NCBI RefSeq assembly: GCF_019578655.1 | Contig: NC_063264.1 | Span: 12,813,213-12,877,212 of the forward strand | DNA: 64,000 nt | Direction: 5' to 3' | DNA from: Ricinus communis | Taxonomy: Eukaryota; Streptophyta; Magnoliopsida; Malpighiales; Euphorbiaceae | In this document: positions 12,401 through 27,901 of the stretch, in pieces | Layout of the letters: every line of letters starts with the position of its first letter | Numbering within the stretch: position 1 is the stretch's first letter | The notes under the pieces: model-generated | What the model was told of the DNA's origin: nothing | Database searches by the model: none | The model's input: the letters and a program-made list of their open reading frames with translations, nothing else | Translations under genes and position numbers: made by a program

Positions 12401-15400
12401 GGTTGTTTTCTCATACTCACAAATATACCGATATTGTGAGGATATTTTCTCCGATTAATAAATATCCCCGCATTATGGAGTTGTTCTCAAGTATTTATAA
12501 ATATACCCCAATTACGGGATTGTTTTCTCAGATTCATAAATATACACGTTTTACGATATTATTTTCTTATATGGACAAATATACCCCTTTTATGGGGTTA
12601 TTTTCTCACATTATAAAATTAACCCATTTAAGGGTAGTTTTGTCATACTCACAATTATACCAATGTTATGGCATTATTTTCTCCGATTGATAAAATATCC
12701 CTGTATTAAGGGGTTGTTCTCAAATAATTATAAATAAATCCCTTTTACGGGGTTGTTTTCTCGGTTCATAAATATACACATTTTACGGAGTTATTTTCTT
12801 ATGTGGACAAATATATCCCTTTACGGGATTATTTTTTCATATTATAAAATTAACCCACTTAAGGGGTTGTTTTCTCATACTCACAAATATACGAAAATTA
12901 CGGGGTTATTTTCTCTTATTGATAAATATTCCTGCATTACATAGTTGTTTTCTAATATTTATAAATATATACCTTTTACGAAATTGTTTTCTTATATTAA
13001 AAGATTTACCCCTTCTACGATGTTGTTTTCTGAGATTCGCAATTACACTACTTTTATGGGTTTATTTTCTCAGTCCATGAATACACACATTTTACGGGGT
13101 TATTTTCTTATATTGATAAATATACATGTTTTTCGAGGTTATTTTCTTATATTGATAAATATACAACTTTTACGGGGTCGTATTCTCATAATAAATTATT
13201 AGCACAATTATGGACTTATTTTTTCAAATTCATAAATATACACATTTTACGGGGTTATTTTCTTATATCGACAAATATACCCCTTTTACGGGTTATTTTC
13301 TCATATTCTAAATTACCTAATTTAAGGGGTTGTTTACTCATACTCATAAATATACCAAAATTACGGGGTTGTTTTCTCCAATTGATAAATATCCCCATAT
13401 TACGGGGTTGTTTTCTCATATTAAAAAATTTACCCCTTCTAACGAGGATGTTTTCTAGGACTTGCAATTCACTACTTTTACGGGGTTATTTTCTCATATT
13501 AAAAAATTTACCTTTCTAACGAGGCTGTTTTCTCAGACTCGCAATTCACTACTTTTACAGTGTTGTTTTCTCAAATTCATAAATATACACGTTTTACGAG
13601 GTTATTTTCTTATATTGATAAATATACCACTTTTACGAGGTCGTTTTCTCATAATAAATTATTAGCACTATTATGGGGTTGTTTTCTCAAATTCATAAAT
13701 ATACACGTATTACGGGGTTATTTTCTTATATCGACAAATATAACCCTTTTACGGAATATTTCTCATATTACAAAATTTATACATTTAAGGGGTCGTTTTC
13801 TCTTACTCACAAATATACCAAAATTACGGGGTTATTTTCTCCGATTGATTAACATCCCAGTATTACCTGGTTGTTTTCTAATATTTATAGATATATCCCT
13901 CTTACGGGGTTATTTTCTTGTATTAATAAATTTTTCCCTTCTAACGAAATTTGTTTTCTCGGACTGCAATTACTACTTTTACGGGGTTCGTTTCTCATAT
14001 TCATAAATATGCTCGTTTACGAGGTTATTTTCTTACATTGATAAATATACTACTTTTACAGGGTCATTTTCTCATAATAAATTATTAGCACTATTATGGG
14101 GTTGTTTTCTCAATTTTATAAATATACACGTTTTACGAGGTTATTTTCTTATATTAACAAATATACCCCTTTTACGGAGTTATTTTCTCATATTCTAAAA
14201 TTACCCCATTTAAGGGGTTGTTTTCTCATACTCACAAATATACCAAAATTTCGGGGTTATTTTCCAATTGATAAATATCCCGGTATTACGGGGTTGTTTT
14301 CTCATATTAAAAAATTTACCCCTTCTAACGAGGTTGTTTTCTAAGACTTGTAATTCAGTACTTTTACGGTGTTGTTTTCTCATATTAAAAAATTTATCCT
14401 TTCTAATGAGGCTATTTTCTCTGACTCGCAATTACACTACTTTTATGGGGTTTTTTTTCAGATTCATAAATATACACGTTTTACGAGGTTATTTTCTTAG
14501 ATTGATAAATGTACAAGTTTTACGGGGTTATTCTCTTACATTGGTAAATATACCACTTTTATGGGGTCGTTCTCTCATAATAGATTATTAGCAATATTAT
14601 GGGGTTTTCTCAAATTCATAAATATACATATTTTACGGCATTATTTTCTTATATCGAAAAATATAACCCTTTTACGGGGTTATTTTCTCATATTATAAAA
14701 TTAATCCATCTAATTGATCGTTTTCTCATACTCACAAATATACCAAAATTACAGAGTTATTTTCTCTCATTGATAAATATCCCCGTATTACGGGGTTGTT
14801 TTCTAATATTTATAGATATACCCCTCTTACGGGGTTATTTTCTCATATTAAAAAATATACCACTTTTAACGAGCCTGTTTTCTTAGACTCGCAATTACAC
14901 TACTTTTACGGGGTTGTTTCTCATATTCATAAATATACGTTTTATGAGGTTATTTTCTTATATTAATAAATATACCAGTTACGGGGTCGTTTTCTCATAA
15001 TAAATTATTAGCAATACTATGGGGTTGTTTTCTCAAATTCATAAATACACAAGTTTTACGGAATTATTTTCTTTTATCGACAAATATGATCCTTTTACAC
15101 GGTTTCTTATATTATAAAATTAACCCATTTAAGGGTTGTTTTCTCATACTCACAAATATACTAAAATTACGGGGTTATTTTTTCCATTTGATAAATATCC
15201 CCGTATTACGGGATTGTTTGCTAATATTTTTAATATACCCCTCTTACGGGTTGTTTTCTCATATTAAAAACTTTACACCTTCTAACAAGGCTGTTTTCTC
15301 ATACTCGCAATTACACTACTTTTATGGGGTTATTTTCTCAGATTCACAAATACACACATTTTATTGTGTTATTTTCTTATATTGATAAATATAACACTTT

Positions 15401-16154
15401 TATGGGGACGTTTCCTCATGTTAAATTATTAGCACTATTACGGGGTTGTTTTGTCCAATTTATAAATATTTACGCTTTACGGGATTATTTTCTTATATCG
15501 ACAAATATACCTCTTTTACGGGGTTGTTTTCTTATATTCTAAAATTAACCCATTTAAGGGGTTGTTTTCATACTCACAAATATACTAAATTACGGGATTA
15601 TTTTCTCCGATTGATAAATATCCCCGTATTACGGGGTTGTTATGAAATAAGTATAAATATAGCCCTCTTACGGAGTTGTTTTCTCATATTAAAAGATTTA
15701 CCCTTCTACGAGGTTGTTTTCTCACACTCTCAATTACACTATTTTTACGGGTTTGTTTTCTCAGATTCATAAATATACACGCTTTACGAGGTTATTTTTC
15801 TTAGATTGATAAATATACAAGTTTTACGGGTTAATTTCTTACATTGATAAATATACCACTTTTACGGCGTCAATTTCTCATAATATAGTATTAGCACTAT
15901 TATGGGGTTGTTTTCTCAAATTCATAAATATACACGTTCTCGAGGTTATTTTCTTATATCGACAAAAATACTCCTTTAACGGGTTATTTTCTAATTTTCT
16001 AAAATTACACATTTAAGGGTTGTTTTCTCATACTCACAAATATATAAAAATTACGGGGTTATTTTCTCAGATTCATAAATATACCCGTATTACGGGGTTA
16101 TTTTCTTATATTGATAAATATACCACTTTTATGGGGTCGTTTTCTCATATTAAA
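9471..16154 (+). repeat. Class A super-repeat, copy 2
   Basis: Carries the same marker series as copy 1: TAATTAGCAG at 9471, GATTGATAATTATCCCCG at 11523, CCTGCATTACATAG at 12931, the shortened TTACACGGTTTCT monomer near 15095, and TTGTTATGAAATAAG at 15637. Length is about 6.68 kb, matching copy 1 without the LTR, although spacing between internal markers differs, so compensating gains and losses of monomers have occurred. The region 13200-15000 has no obvious counterpart at the same place in copies 1 and 3. Confidence 0.75.
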
Positions 16155-19100
16155 TAATTAGCAGTATTATGGGTTTGTTTTCTCGAATTCATAAATATAC
16201 ACGTTTTACGAGGTTATTTTGTTACATCAACAAATATACCCTTTTATGGAGTTATTTTCTCATAATCCAAAATTACTCCATTTAAGGGGTTGTTTTCTCA
16301 TACTCGCAATTCATTACTTTTACGGTGTTGTTCTCTTATATTCATAAATATATGCATGTTTTACGAGGTTATTTTCTTATATTGATAAATATACCACTTT
16401 TACGGGGTCGTTTTCTCATAATAAATTATTAGCACTATTATGGGGTTGTTTTCTCAAATTCATAAATATACACGTACTACGGGGTTATTTTCCTATATGG
16501 ATAAATATAACCCTTTACGGGATTATTCTCATATTATAAAATTAATCCATTTAAGGGGTTGTTTTTTCATACTCACAAATATACCAAATTGCGGGGTTCT
16601 TTTCTCCGATTGATAAATATCCCCGTATTACGGGGTTATTTTCTAATATTTATAGATATATCCCACTTACGGGGTTATTTTCTCCAATTCACAAATTTAC
16701 CCCTTCTAACGAGGCTGTTTTCTCAGACTCGCAATTATACTACTTTTACGAGGTTGTTCTCTCAAATTAATAAATATACACATTTTACGAGGTTATTTTC
16801 TTATATTTATAAATATACCACTTTTATGGGGTCGTTTTTTCCTAATAAATTATTAGCACTATTATAGGGTTGTTTTCTCAAATTCATAAATATACACGTT
16901 TTACGAGTTTATTTTCTTATATCGACAAATATAACCCTTTTACGGGGTTATTTTCTCATATTCTAAAATTATCCCATTTAAGGAGTTGTTTTCTCATACT
17001 CACAAATATACCAAAACTTCGGGATTATTTTCTCCAATTGATAAATATCCTCGTATTACGGGGTTGTTTTCTCATATTAAAAAATTTACCCCTTCTAACG
17101 AAGCTGCTTTCTCAAACTCGCAATTACACTACTTTTATGGTGTTGTATTCTCATATTCATAAATATACACGTTCTACGAGGTTATTTTCTGGTATGGATA
17201 AATATACCACTTTTATGGGGTCGTTTTCTCATAAGAAAATATTAGCACTATTATGGGGTTGTCTTCTCAAATTCATAAATATGCACGTTTTACGGCGTTA
17301 TTTTCTTATATCGACAAATATAATCCTTTTACGGGGTTATTTTCTCATATTATATAATTAATCCATCTAAGGGGTCGTTTTCTCATACTCACAAATATAC
17401 CAAAATTACGGAGTTATTTTCTCTAATTGATAAATATCCCCGTATTACGGGGTTGTTTTCTCATATTAAAAGATATACCACTTCTAACGAGCCTGTTTTC
17501 TAAGACTCTCAATTACACTACTTTTTACGGGGTTGTTTTCTCAGATTCATAGATATACACGTTTTGTGAGGTTATTTTCTTATATTGATAAATATACCAG
17601 TTTTACGGGGTCGTTTTCTCAAAAAAAAATTATTACCACTATTATGGGGTTGTTTTTTCAAATTCATAAATATACACGTTTATGAGTTTATTTTCTTATA
17701 TCGAAAAATATACCCGTTTTACAAGGTTATTTTCTCATATTCTAAATTACCTCATTTAAGGAGTTGTTTACTCATACTCATAAATATACTAAAATTAGGG
17801 GGTTATGTTCTCTGATTGATAAATATCCCTGTATTACGGGATTGTTTTCTAATATTTATAGATACATCCCTCTTACAGGGATATTTTCTCATATTAATAG
17901 ATTTACCCCTTCTAACGAGGTTGTTTTCTTATACTCGCAATTACACTACTTTTATGGGGTTGTTTTCTCAGATTCATAAATATACACGTTTTACGAGGTT
18001 ATTTTCTTATATTGATAAATATACCACTTTTACGAGGTCGTTTTCTCATAATGAATTATTAGCACTATTATGGAGTTGTTTTCTCAAATTCATAAATATA
18101 CACGTTTTAGGAGGTTATTTTCTTACATCGACCAATAAACCCCTTTTACGGAGTTATTTTCTCATATTCTAAAATTACCACATTTAAGGGGTTGTTTTCT
18201 CATACTTACCAATATACTAAAATTTCAGAGTTATTTTCTCCAATTGATAAATATCCCTGTATTACGGGGTTGTTTTCTCATATTAAAAAATTTACCCCCT
18301 CTAACGTGGTTGTTTTCTAAGACTTGCAATTCACTACTATTACGGTTTTATTTTTTCAGAATCATAAATATACATGTTTTACGAGGTTATTTTCTTATAT
18401 TGATAAATATATCACTTTTACGGGGTAATCTTCTCATAATAAATTATTAGCACTACTATGGGGTTATTTTCTCAAATTCATAAATATACACGTTATTATA
18501 TCGACAAATATAACCCTTTTACGGGTTATTTTCTCATATTATAAAATTAATCCACTTAATGGGTCGTTTTATCATTATTACAAATATACCAAAATTACGG
18601 GGTTATTTTCTCCGATTGATAAATATCCCTCGTATTATGGGGTTGTTTTGTAATATTTATAGATATACCCCTCATACGGGGTTATTTTCTCGTATTAAAA
18701 AATTTACACCTTCTAACGATGCTGTTTTCTCAGACTCGTAATTACCCTACTTTTACAGGGTTGTTTTTATATTCATAAATATACATATTTTACGAGGTTA
18801 CTTTCTTAGATTGATAAATATACAAGTTTCAGGGTTATTTTCTTAAATTGATAAATATACCACTTTTACGGGGTCATTCTCTCATAATAGATCATTAGCA
18901 ATATTATGGGGTTGTCTTCTCAAATTCATAAATATACACGTTTTACGGCTTCATTTTCTTATATCGACAAATATAACCCTTTTACGGGGTTACTTTCTCA
19001 TACTATAAAATTAATCCATTTAAGGGGTCGTTCTCTCATACTCACAAATATACCAAAATTACGGAATTATTTTCTCTGATTGATACTTATCCCAGTATTA

Positions 19101-22100
19101 CGGGTTTATTTTCTAATATTTATAGATATACCCCTCTTACAGGGTTGTTTTCTTAAATTCAAAAATATACATATTTTACAACGTTATTTATACCACTTTT
19201 ACGGGGTTGTATTCTCATAATAAATTATTAGCACTATTATGGGGTTGTTTTCTCAAATTCATAAATATACACATTTTACGGGATTATTTTCTTATATCGA
19301 CAAATATACCCCTTTTACAGGTTATTTACTAATATTCTAAATTACCTCATTTAAGGGGTTGTTTACTCATACTCATAAATATACCAAAATTACGAGGTTA
19401 TTTTCTCCAATTGATAAATATCCCTATATTACGGGTTGTTTTCTCATATTAAAATATTTACCCCTTCTAAAGAGGATGTTTTCTAAGACTTGCAATTCAC
19501 TACTTTTACGGGGTTATTTTCTCATATTAAAAAATTTACCCCTTCTAACGAGGCTGTTTTCTCAGACTCGCAATTCACTACTTTTACAGTGTTGTTTTCT
19601 CATATTCATAAATATACACGTTTTACGAGGTTATTTTCTTATATTGATAAATATACCACTTTTACGAGGTCGTTTTCTCATAATAAATTATTAGCACTAT
19701 TATGGGGTTGTTTTCTCAAATTGATAAATATACACGTACTACGGGGTTATTTTCCTATATGGATAAATATAACCCTTTACGAGATTATTTTCTCATATTA
19801 TAAAATTAATCCATTTAAGGGGTTGTTTTCTCATACTCACAAATATACCAAAATTACGGAGTTATTTTCTCTGATTGATACATATCCCAGTATTACGGAG
19901 TTTTTCTAATATTTATAGATATATCCCTCTTACGGGGTTGTTTTCTCAAATTTAAAAATATACATGTTTTACGACGTTATCTATACCACTTTTATGGGGT
20001 CGTATTCTCATAATAAATTATTAGCAGTATTATGGGGTTGTTTTCTCAAATTAATAAATATACACATTTTACGGGGTTATTTTCTTATATCGACAAATAT
20101 ACCCGTTTTACGGGTTATTTTCTCATATTCTAAACTACCTCATTTAAGGGGTTGTTTACTCATACTCATAAATATACCAAAATTACGGGGTTTTTTTCTC
20201 AAATTGATAAATATCCCCATATTACGGGGTTGTTTTCTCATATTAAAAAATTTACCCCTTCTAAAGAGGATGTTTTCTAAGACTTGCAATTCACCACTTT
20301 TACGGGGTTATTTTCTCATATTAAAAAATTTACCCCTTCTAACGAGGCTGTTTTCTCAGAGTCGCAATTCTCTACTTTTACAGTGTTGTTTTCTCATATT
20401 CATAAATATACACGTTTTACGAGGTTATTTTCTTATATTGATAAATATACCACTTTTACGATGTTGTTTTCTCATAATAAATTATTAGCACTATTATGGG
20501 GTTGTTTTCTCAAATTGATAAATATACAGGTATTACGGGGTTATTTTCTTATATCGATAAATATAACCCTTTTACAGGATTATTTTCTCATATTATAAAA
20601 TTAATCCATTTAAGGGGTTGTTTTCTCATACTCACAAATATACCAAAATTACAGAGTTATTTTCTCTGATTGATACATATTCCAGTATTACGGGGTTGTT
20701 TTCTAATATTTATAGATATACCCCTCTTATGGGGTTTTCTCAAATTTAAAAATATACATGTTTTACGATGTTATTTATACAACTTTTACAGGTTGTATTC
20801 TCATAATAAATTTTTAGCACTATTATGGGGTTGTTTTCTCAAATTCGTAAATATACACATTTTACAAGGTTGTTTTCTTAGATTGATAAATATACAAGAT
20901 TTACGAGGTTATTCTCTTACATTGGTAAATATACCACTTTTACGGGGTCGTTCTCTCATAATAGATTATTAGCACTATTATGGGGTTTTCTCAAATTCAT
21001 AAATATACAGGTTTTACGGTATTATTTTCTTATATCGAAAAGTATAGCCCTTTACGGGATTATTTTCTCATATTATAAAATTAATCCATCTAATTGGTCG
21101 TTTTCTCATACTCATAAATATACCAAAATTATGGGGTTATGTTCTCCGATTGATAGGTATCCCTGTATTACAGGGTTGTTTTCTAATATTTATAGAACCC
21201 CTCTTACGGGGTTGTTTTCTTATATTAAAAAATTTACCCCTTTTAACGAGGCTGTTTTCTTATACCGCAATTACACTACTTTTATGGGATTGTTTACTCA
21301 GATTCATAAATATACACGCTTTACGAGGTTATTTTCTTATATTGATAAATATATCACTTTTACGGGGTCATTTTCTCATAATAAATTATTAGCACTATTA
21401 TGGAGTTGTTTTCTCAAATTCATAAATATACACATTTTACGTGGTTATTTTCTTACATCAACAAATATACCCTTTTTACGGAGTTATTTTCTCATATTTT
21501 AAAATTACCACATTTAAGAGGGTGTTTTCTCATACTCACCAATATACTAAAATTTTGGGGTTATTTTCTCCAGTTGATATATCCCTGTATTATGGGGTTG
21601 TTTTCTCTTATTAATAAATTTACCCCCTCTAACGAAGCCGTTTTCTAAGACTTGCAATCACTACTTTTACGGGGTTGTTTTCTCATATTAAAAATTTACT
21701 TCGGACTGCAATTCACTACTTTTACAGTGTTGTTTTCTCGTATTCATAAATATACACGTTTTACGAGGTTATTTTCTTATTTTGATAAATATACCACTTT
21801 TACGGTCGTTTTCTCGAAATATATTGTTAACACTATTATGGGGTTGTTTTCTCAAATTCATAAATATACACGTATTACGTGGTTATATTCTTATATCAAC
21901 AACTATAATCCTTTTACGGGCTTATTTTCTAATATTATAAAATTAATCCACTTATGGGGTCGTTTTCTGATACTCACAAAAATTACGGGTAATTTTGGTA
22001 TATTGATAAATATCCCCGTATCACGGGGTTATTTTGTAATATTTATAAATATACCCCTCTTACGGGGTTATTTTCTCATATTAAAAAATTTACACCTTCT

Positions 22101-25100
22101 AACGAGGCTGTTTTATCAGACTCGCAATTACATTGCTTTTACGGTGTTGTATTTCAGATTCATAAATATACGCATTTTACGAGGTTATTTTCTTAGATTG
22201 ATAAATATATAAGTTTTACGGGGTTATTTTCTTACATTGATAAATATACCACTTTTACGCGGTCGTTCTCTAATAATAGATTATTAGTACTATTATGGGG
22301 TTGTCTTCTCAAACTCATAAATATACACGTTTTACGGCTTTATTTTCTTATATCGACAAATATAACCCTTTTACGGGGTTATTTTCTCATATTATAAAAT
22401 TAATTCATTTAAGGGGTCATTTTCTCTCACTCACAAATTAACTAAAATTACGGAGTTATTTTCACTGATTGATAAATATCCTCGTATTACGGGGTTGTTT
22501 TCTAAAATTTATAGATATACCCCTCTTACGGGGTTGTTTTCTCATATTTAAAAATTTACCACTTCTAACAAGGCTGTTTTCTCAGACTCGCAATTATACT
22601 ACTTTTACGAGGTTGTTTTCTCATATTGATCAATATACCACTTTTATGGGGTCGTTTTCTCATAATAAATTACTTGTACTATTATGGGGTTGTTTTCTCA
22701 AATTCATAAATATACACATTTTACGGGGTTATTTTCTTATATGGACAAATATACTCCTTTTACGGGGTTATTTTCTCATATTCTAAATTATCTCATTTAA
22801 GGGGTTGTTTACTCATACTCATAAATATACCAAAATTACGGGCTTATTTTCTCCAATTGATAAATATCTCCCCATTACTGGGTTGTTTTTCATATTAAAA
22901 AATTTACCCCTTCTAACGAGGATGTTTTCTAAGACTTGCAATTCACTACTTTTACGGGGTTGTTTTCCCATATTAAAAAATTTACCCCTTCTAACGAGGT
23001 TGTTTTCTCAGACTCGCAATTTACTACTTTTACAGTGTTGTTTTCTCAAATTCATAAATATACACGTTTTACGAGCTTATTTTCTTATATTTATAAATAT
23101 ACCACTTTTACGGGGTCGTTTTCTTATAATAAATTATTATCACTATTATGGGTTTGTTTTCTCAAATTCATAAATATACACGTACTATGGGGTTATTTTC
23201 TTATATCGATAAATATACCCCTTTTACAGAGTTATTTTCTCAAATTCTAAAATTACCCCATTTAAGGGGTTATTTTCTCATACTCACAAATATATCAATA
23301 TTACGGGATTATTTTCTCCAATTCATAAATATCCCTGTATTACGGGGTTGTTTTCTGAAATTAAAAATTTACCCCTTCTAACGTGGATGTTTAAGACTTG
23401 CAATTCACTATTTTACGGGGTTGTTTTTTCATATTAAAAAATTTACCCCTTTTAACGAGGCTGTTTTCTCAGACTCGCAATTTACTACTTTTACGATGTT
23501 GTTTTCTCAGATTCACAAATATAAACATTTTACGAGGTTATTATCTTATATTGATAAATATACTACTTTTACGGGGTCGTTTTCTCATAATAAATTATTA
23601 GCACTATTTTGGGGTTGTTTTCTCAAATTCATAAATATACACATTTTTTGTGGTTATTTTCTTATATCGACAAATATACTCCTTTTACGGTGTTATTTCC
23701 TCATATTATAAAATTAATCCATTTAAGGGGTCGTTTTCTCATACTCATAAATATACCAAAATTAGGGGGTTATTTTCTCCGATTTATAGATAATACCCCT
23801 CTTACGGTGTTGTTTTCTCATATTAAAAACTGTACCCGTTCTAACGAGGCCGTTTTCTTAGACTCGCAATTACACTACTTTTACGGTGTTGTTTTCTCAG
23901 ATTCATCAATATACACGTTTTACGAGATTATTTTTTTATATTGATAAATATACCACTTTTACGGGGTCGTATTCTCATAATAAATTATTAGCACTATTAT
24001 GGGGCTGTTTTCTCAAATTCATAAATATAAACGTTTTACGGGGTTATTTTCTTATATCGACAAATATACTCCTTTTACAAGGTTATTTTTTCATGTTATA
24101 AAATTAATCCATTTGAGAGGTCATTTTCTCTTACTTACAAATATACCAAAATTACAAAGTTATTTTCTTCGATTGATAAATATCCTCGTATTACGGGGTT
24201 ATTTTGTAATATTTATAGATATATCCCTCTTACGGCGTAGTTTTCTTATATTAAAAATTTACCCCTTCTAACGAGGCTGTTTTCTCAGACTCGTAATTAC
24301 ACTTCTTTTATGGGTTTGTTTTCTCAGATTCATAAATATACACGTTTTACGGAGATATTATCTTATATTGATAAATATACATATTTTACGTTGCTATTTT
24401 CTTACATTGATAAATATACCACATGTACGGGGTCGTTTTCTCATAATAAATTATTAGCACTATTCTGGGATTGTATTCTCAAATTCATAAATACACACGT
24501 TTTACGGGATTATTTTCTTATATCGACAAATATAACCCTTTTATAGTGTTTCTCATATTATAAAATTAACCCATTTAAGGGGTTGTTTTCTCATACTCAT
24601 AAATATACTCCGATTGATAATTATCCCCGTATTACGGGGTTGTTTGCTCATATTAAAAAATTTACCCCTTCTAACGAGCCTATTTTCTCATATTCGCAAT
24701 TACACTACTTTTACGAGGTTGTGTTCTTAGATTCATAAATATATACATTTTACGGGGTTATTTTCTCCGATTGATAAATATCTCCATATTACGGGGTTGT
24801 TTTCAAGTATTTATAAATATAGCCCTCTTACGGGATTGTTTACTCAGATTCATAAATATACACGTTTTACGGGATTATTTTCTTATATGGACAAATATAC
24901 CCCTTTTATGGGGTTATTTTCTCATATTATAAAATTAACCCATTTAAGGGGTTGTTTTCTCATACTCACAGATATACCAATATTACAGCGTTATTTTCTC
25001 TGATTGATAAAATATCCCTATATTAAGGGGTTGTTTTCAAATATTTATAAATAAACCCCTTTTACGGGGTTGTTTTCTCAGATTCATAAATATACACATT

Positions 25101-27901
25101 TTACGGGGTTATTTTCTGATGTGGACAAATATACCCCTTTTACGGGATTATTTTCTCATATTATAAAATTAAGCCATTTAAGAGGTCTTCTCATACTCAC
25201 AAATATACGAAAATTACGGGGTTATTTTCTCTAGTAGATAAATATTCCTGCATTACATAGTTTTTTTCTAATATTTATAAATATATACCCTTTACGGAGT
25301 TGTTTTCTTATATTAAAAGATTTACCCCTTCTACGATGCTGATTTCTCAGACTCGCAATTACACTACTTTTACGTGTTTGTTTTCACAGTCCATAAATAC
25401 ACACGTTTACGGGGTTATTTTCTTATATTGATAAATATACCTATATTATGAGGTTATTTTCTTACATTGATAAATATACCACTTTTATGGGGTCGTTTTC
25501 TCATATTAAATTATTAGTACTATTATGGGGTTGTTTTGTCAAATTCATAAATATACATGTTTTTGGGGTTATTTTCTTATATTGACAAATATACTTCTTT
25601 TACGGGTTATCCATTTAAGGGGTTATTTTGTCATACTTACAAATATACCAATATTACAAGGTTATTTTCTCCGATTGATAAATATCACGTATTACGGGGT
25701 TGTTTTCAAATATTTATTAATATACCACTCTTACGGGATTGTTTTTCAGATTCATCAATATACACGTTTCACGGAGTTATTTTCTTATACCGATAAATGT
25801 ACCCTTTTACTAGGTCATTTTCTCATATTCTAAAATTACCCGATTTAAGGGGTTGTTTTCTCATACTCACAAATATACCAAGATTTCGGGGTTATTATCT
25901 CCGATCGATAAATATCCTCGTATTATGGGGTTGTTTGCTAATAATTACAATATACCCCTCTTATGGGGTTGTTTTCTCATATTAAAATATTTACACCTTC
26001 TAACGATGCTGTTTTCTTAGACTCGCAATTACACTTAGACTACTTTTATGGGATTGTTTTCTCAGATTCATAATAGTACTATTACGGGGTTGTTTGGTCA
26101 AATTTATAAATATACACGTTTTATGGAATTATTTTCTTATATCGATAAATATACATCTTTTACGGGGTTGTTTTCTCATATTCTAAAATTAACCCATTTA
26201 AGGGGTTGTTTTCACATACTCACAATATACCAATATTACGGGGTTATTTTCTCTGATTGATAAATATCTCCGTATTACGAGGTTGTTTTCAAACTTTTAT
26301 AAATATACTCCTCTAACGAAGTTATTTTATCATATTAAAAGATTTACCCGTTCTACGAGGCTGTTTTCTCAGACTCGCAATTACATTATTTTATGGGTTT
26401 ATTTTCTTATATTCATAAATATACACATTTTACGAGGTTATTTTCTTATATTGATAAATATACCACTTTAACGTGGTCGGTTTCTCATAATAAATTATTA
26501 GTACTATTATGGGGTTGTTTTCTCAAATTCATAAATATACACATTTTGCAGGATTATTTTCATATATCGACAAATATACCCCTTTTACGGGGTTATTTTC
26601 TCATATTCTAGAATTACCCATTTAAGGGATTGTTTTCTCATACACACAATACACTAATATTACGGGGTTATTTTCTCCGATTGATAAATATCCCCGTATT
26701 ACGGGGTTGTTTTCAAATATTTATAAATATACCCCTCTTACGGAGTTGTTTTCTCATATTAAAAGATTTACCCCTTCTACGAGGCTGTTTTCTCAGACTC
26801 GTAATTACACTACTGAGATTCATAAATATACACGTTTTATGGAGATATTTTCTTACATTGATAAATATACCACTTGTACGGGGTCGTTTTTTCATAATAA
26901 ATTATTAGCACTATTATGGGGTTGTTTTCTCAAATTCATAAATACACACGTTTTACGGGATTATTTTCTTTTATCGACAAATATAATCCTTTTACATGGT
27001 TTCTCATATTATAAAATTAATCCATTTAAGAGGTTGTTTTCTCATACTCACAAATATACTAAAATTACGGGGTTATTTTTTTCGTTTCATAAATATCCCC
27101 GTATTACGGGATTGTTTGCTAATATTTTTAATATATCCCTCTTACGGGTTGTTTTCCCATATTAAAAACTTTACACCTTCTAACGAGGTTGTTTTCTCAT
27201 ACTCGCAATTACACTACTTTTATGGGGTTATTTTCCCAGATTCACAAATACACACGTTTTACTGTGTTATTTTCTTATATTGATAAATATAACACTATCA
27301 TGGGGTCGTTTCCTCATATTAAATTATTAGCACAATTACGGGGTTCTTTTGTCCAATTTATAAATATACACGCTTTACGAGATTATTTTCTTATATCGAC
27401 AAATATACACCTTTTACGGGGTTGTTTTCTTATTTTCTAAAATTAACCCATTTAAGGGGTTGTTTTCTCATACTTACAAATATACCAAAATTATGGGGTT
27501 ATTTTCTCCGATTCATAAATATCCCTGTATTACGGGGTTGTTATGAAATAAGTATAAATTTACCCCTCTTACGGAGTTATTTTCTCATATTAAAAGATTT
27601 ACCCTTCTACGAGGCTGTTTTCTCACACTCTCAATTACACTATTTTTACGGCTTTGTTTTCTCAAATTCATAAATATACACGTTTTCGAGGTTATTTTCT
27701 TATATTGACAAATATACCCCTTTAACGGGTTATTTTCTCATTTTCTAAAATTACACATTTAAGGGGTTGTTTTCTCATACTCACAAATATACAAAAATTA
27801 CGGGATTATTTTCTCAAATTCATAAATATACCCGTATTACGTGGTTATTTTCTTATATTGATAAATATACCACTTTTATGGGGTCGTTTTCTTATATTAA
27901 A
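16155..27901 (+). repeat. Class A super-repeat, copy 3 (expanded)
   Basis: Markers are TAATTAGCAG at 16155, GATTGATAATTATCCCCG at 24612, CCTGCATTACATAG at 25247, TTACATGGTTTCTC near 26990 and TTGTTATGAAATAAG at 27538. The copy is about 11.7 kb. The extra length lies before the first internal marker, in 16.2-23.6 kb, where local tandem amplification is visible. It also lacks the roughly 0.9 kb that corresponds to 2880-3500 and its surroundings in copy 1. Confidence 0.65.
19081..20840 (+). repeat. 795-bp local tandem amplification in class A
   Basis: The rare string TGATAC-x-TATCCCAGTATTACGG (third copy with one change) starts at 19081, 19876 and 20671, exactly 795 bp apart twice. Following sequence also matches between copies: a shortened junction of the form TTTTACGAcGTTAT-TATACCACTTTTA, then the LTATTAGCA-type monomer, then, in the first two, identical protease-like strings such as the repeated CTTGCAATTCACTACTTTTACGG-type monomers at about 19489 and 20283. 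The third copy is partial. 795 bp is about 20 monomers. Confidence 0.8.
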
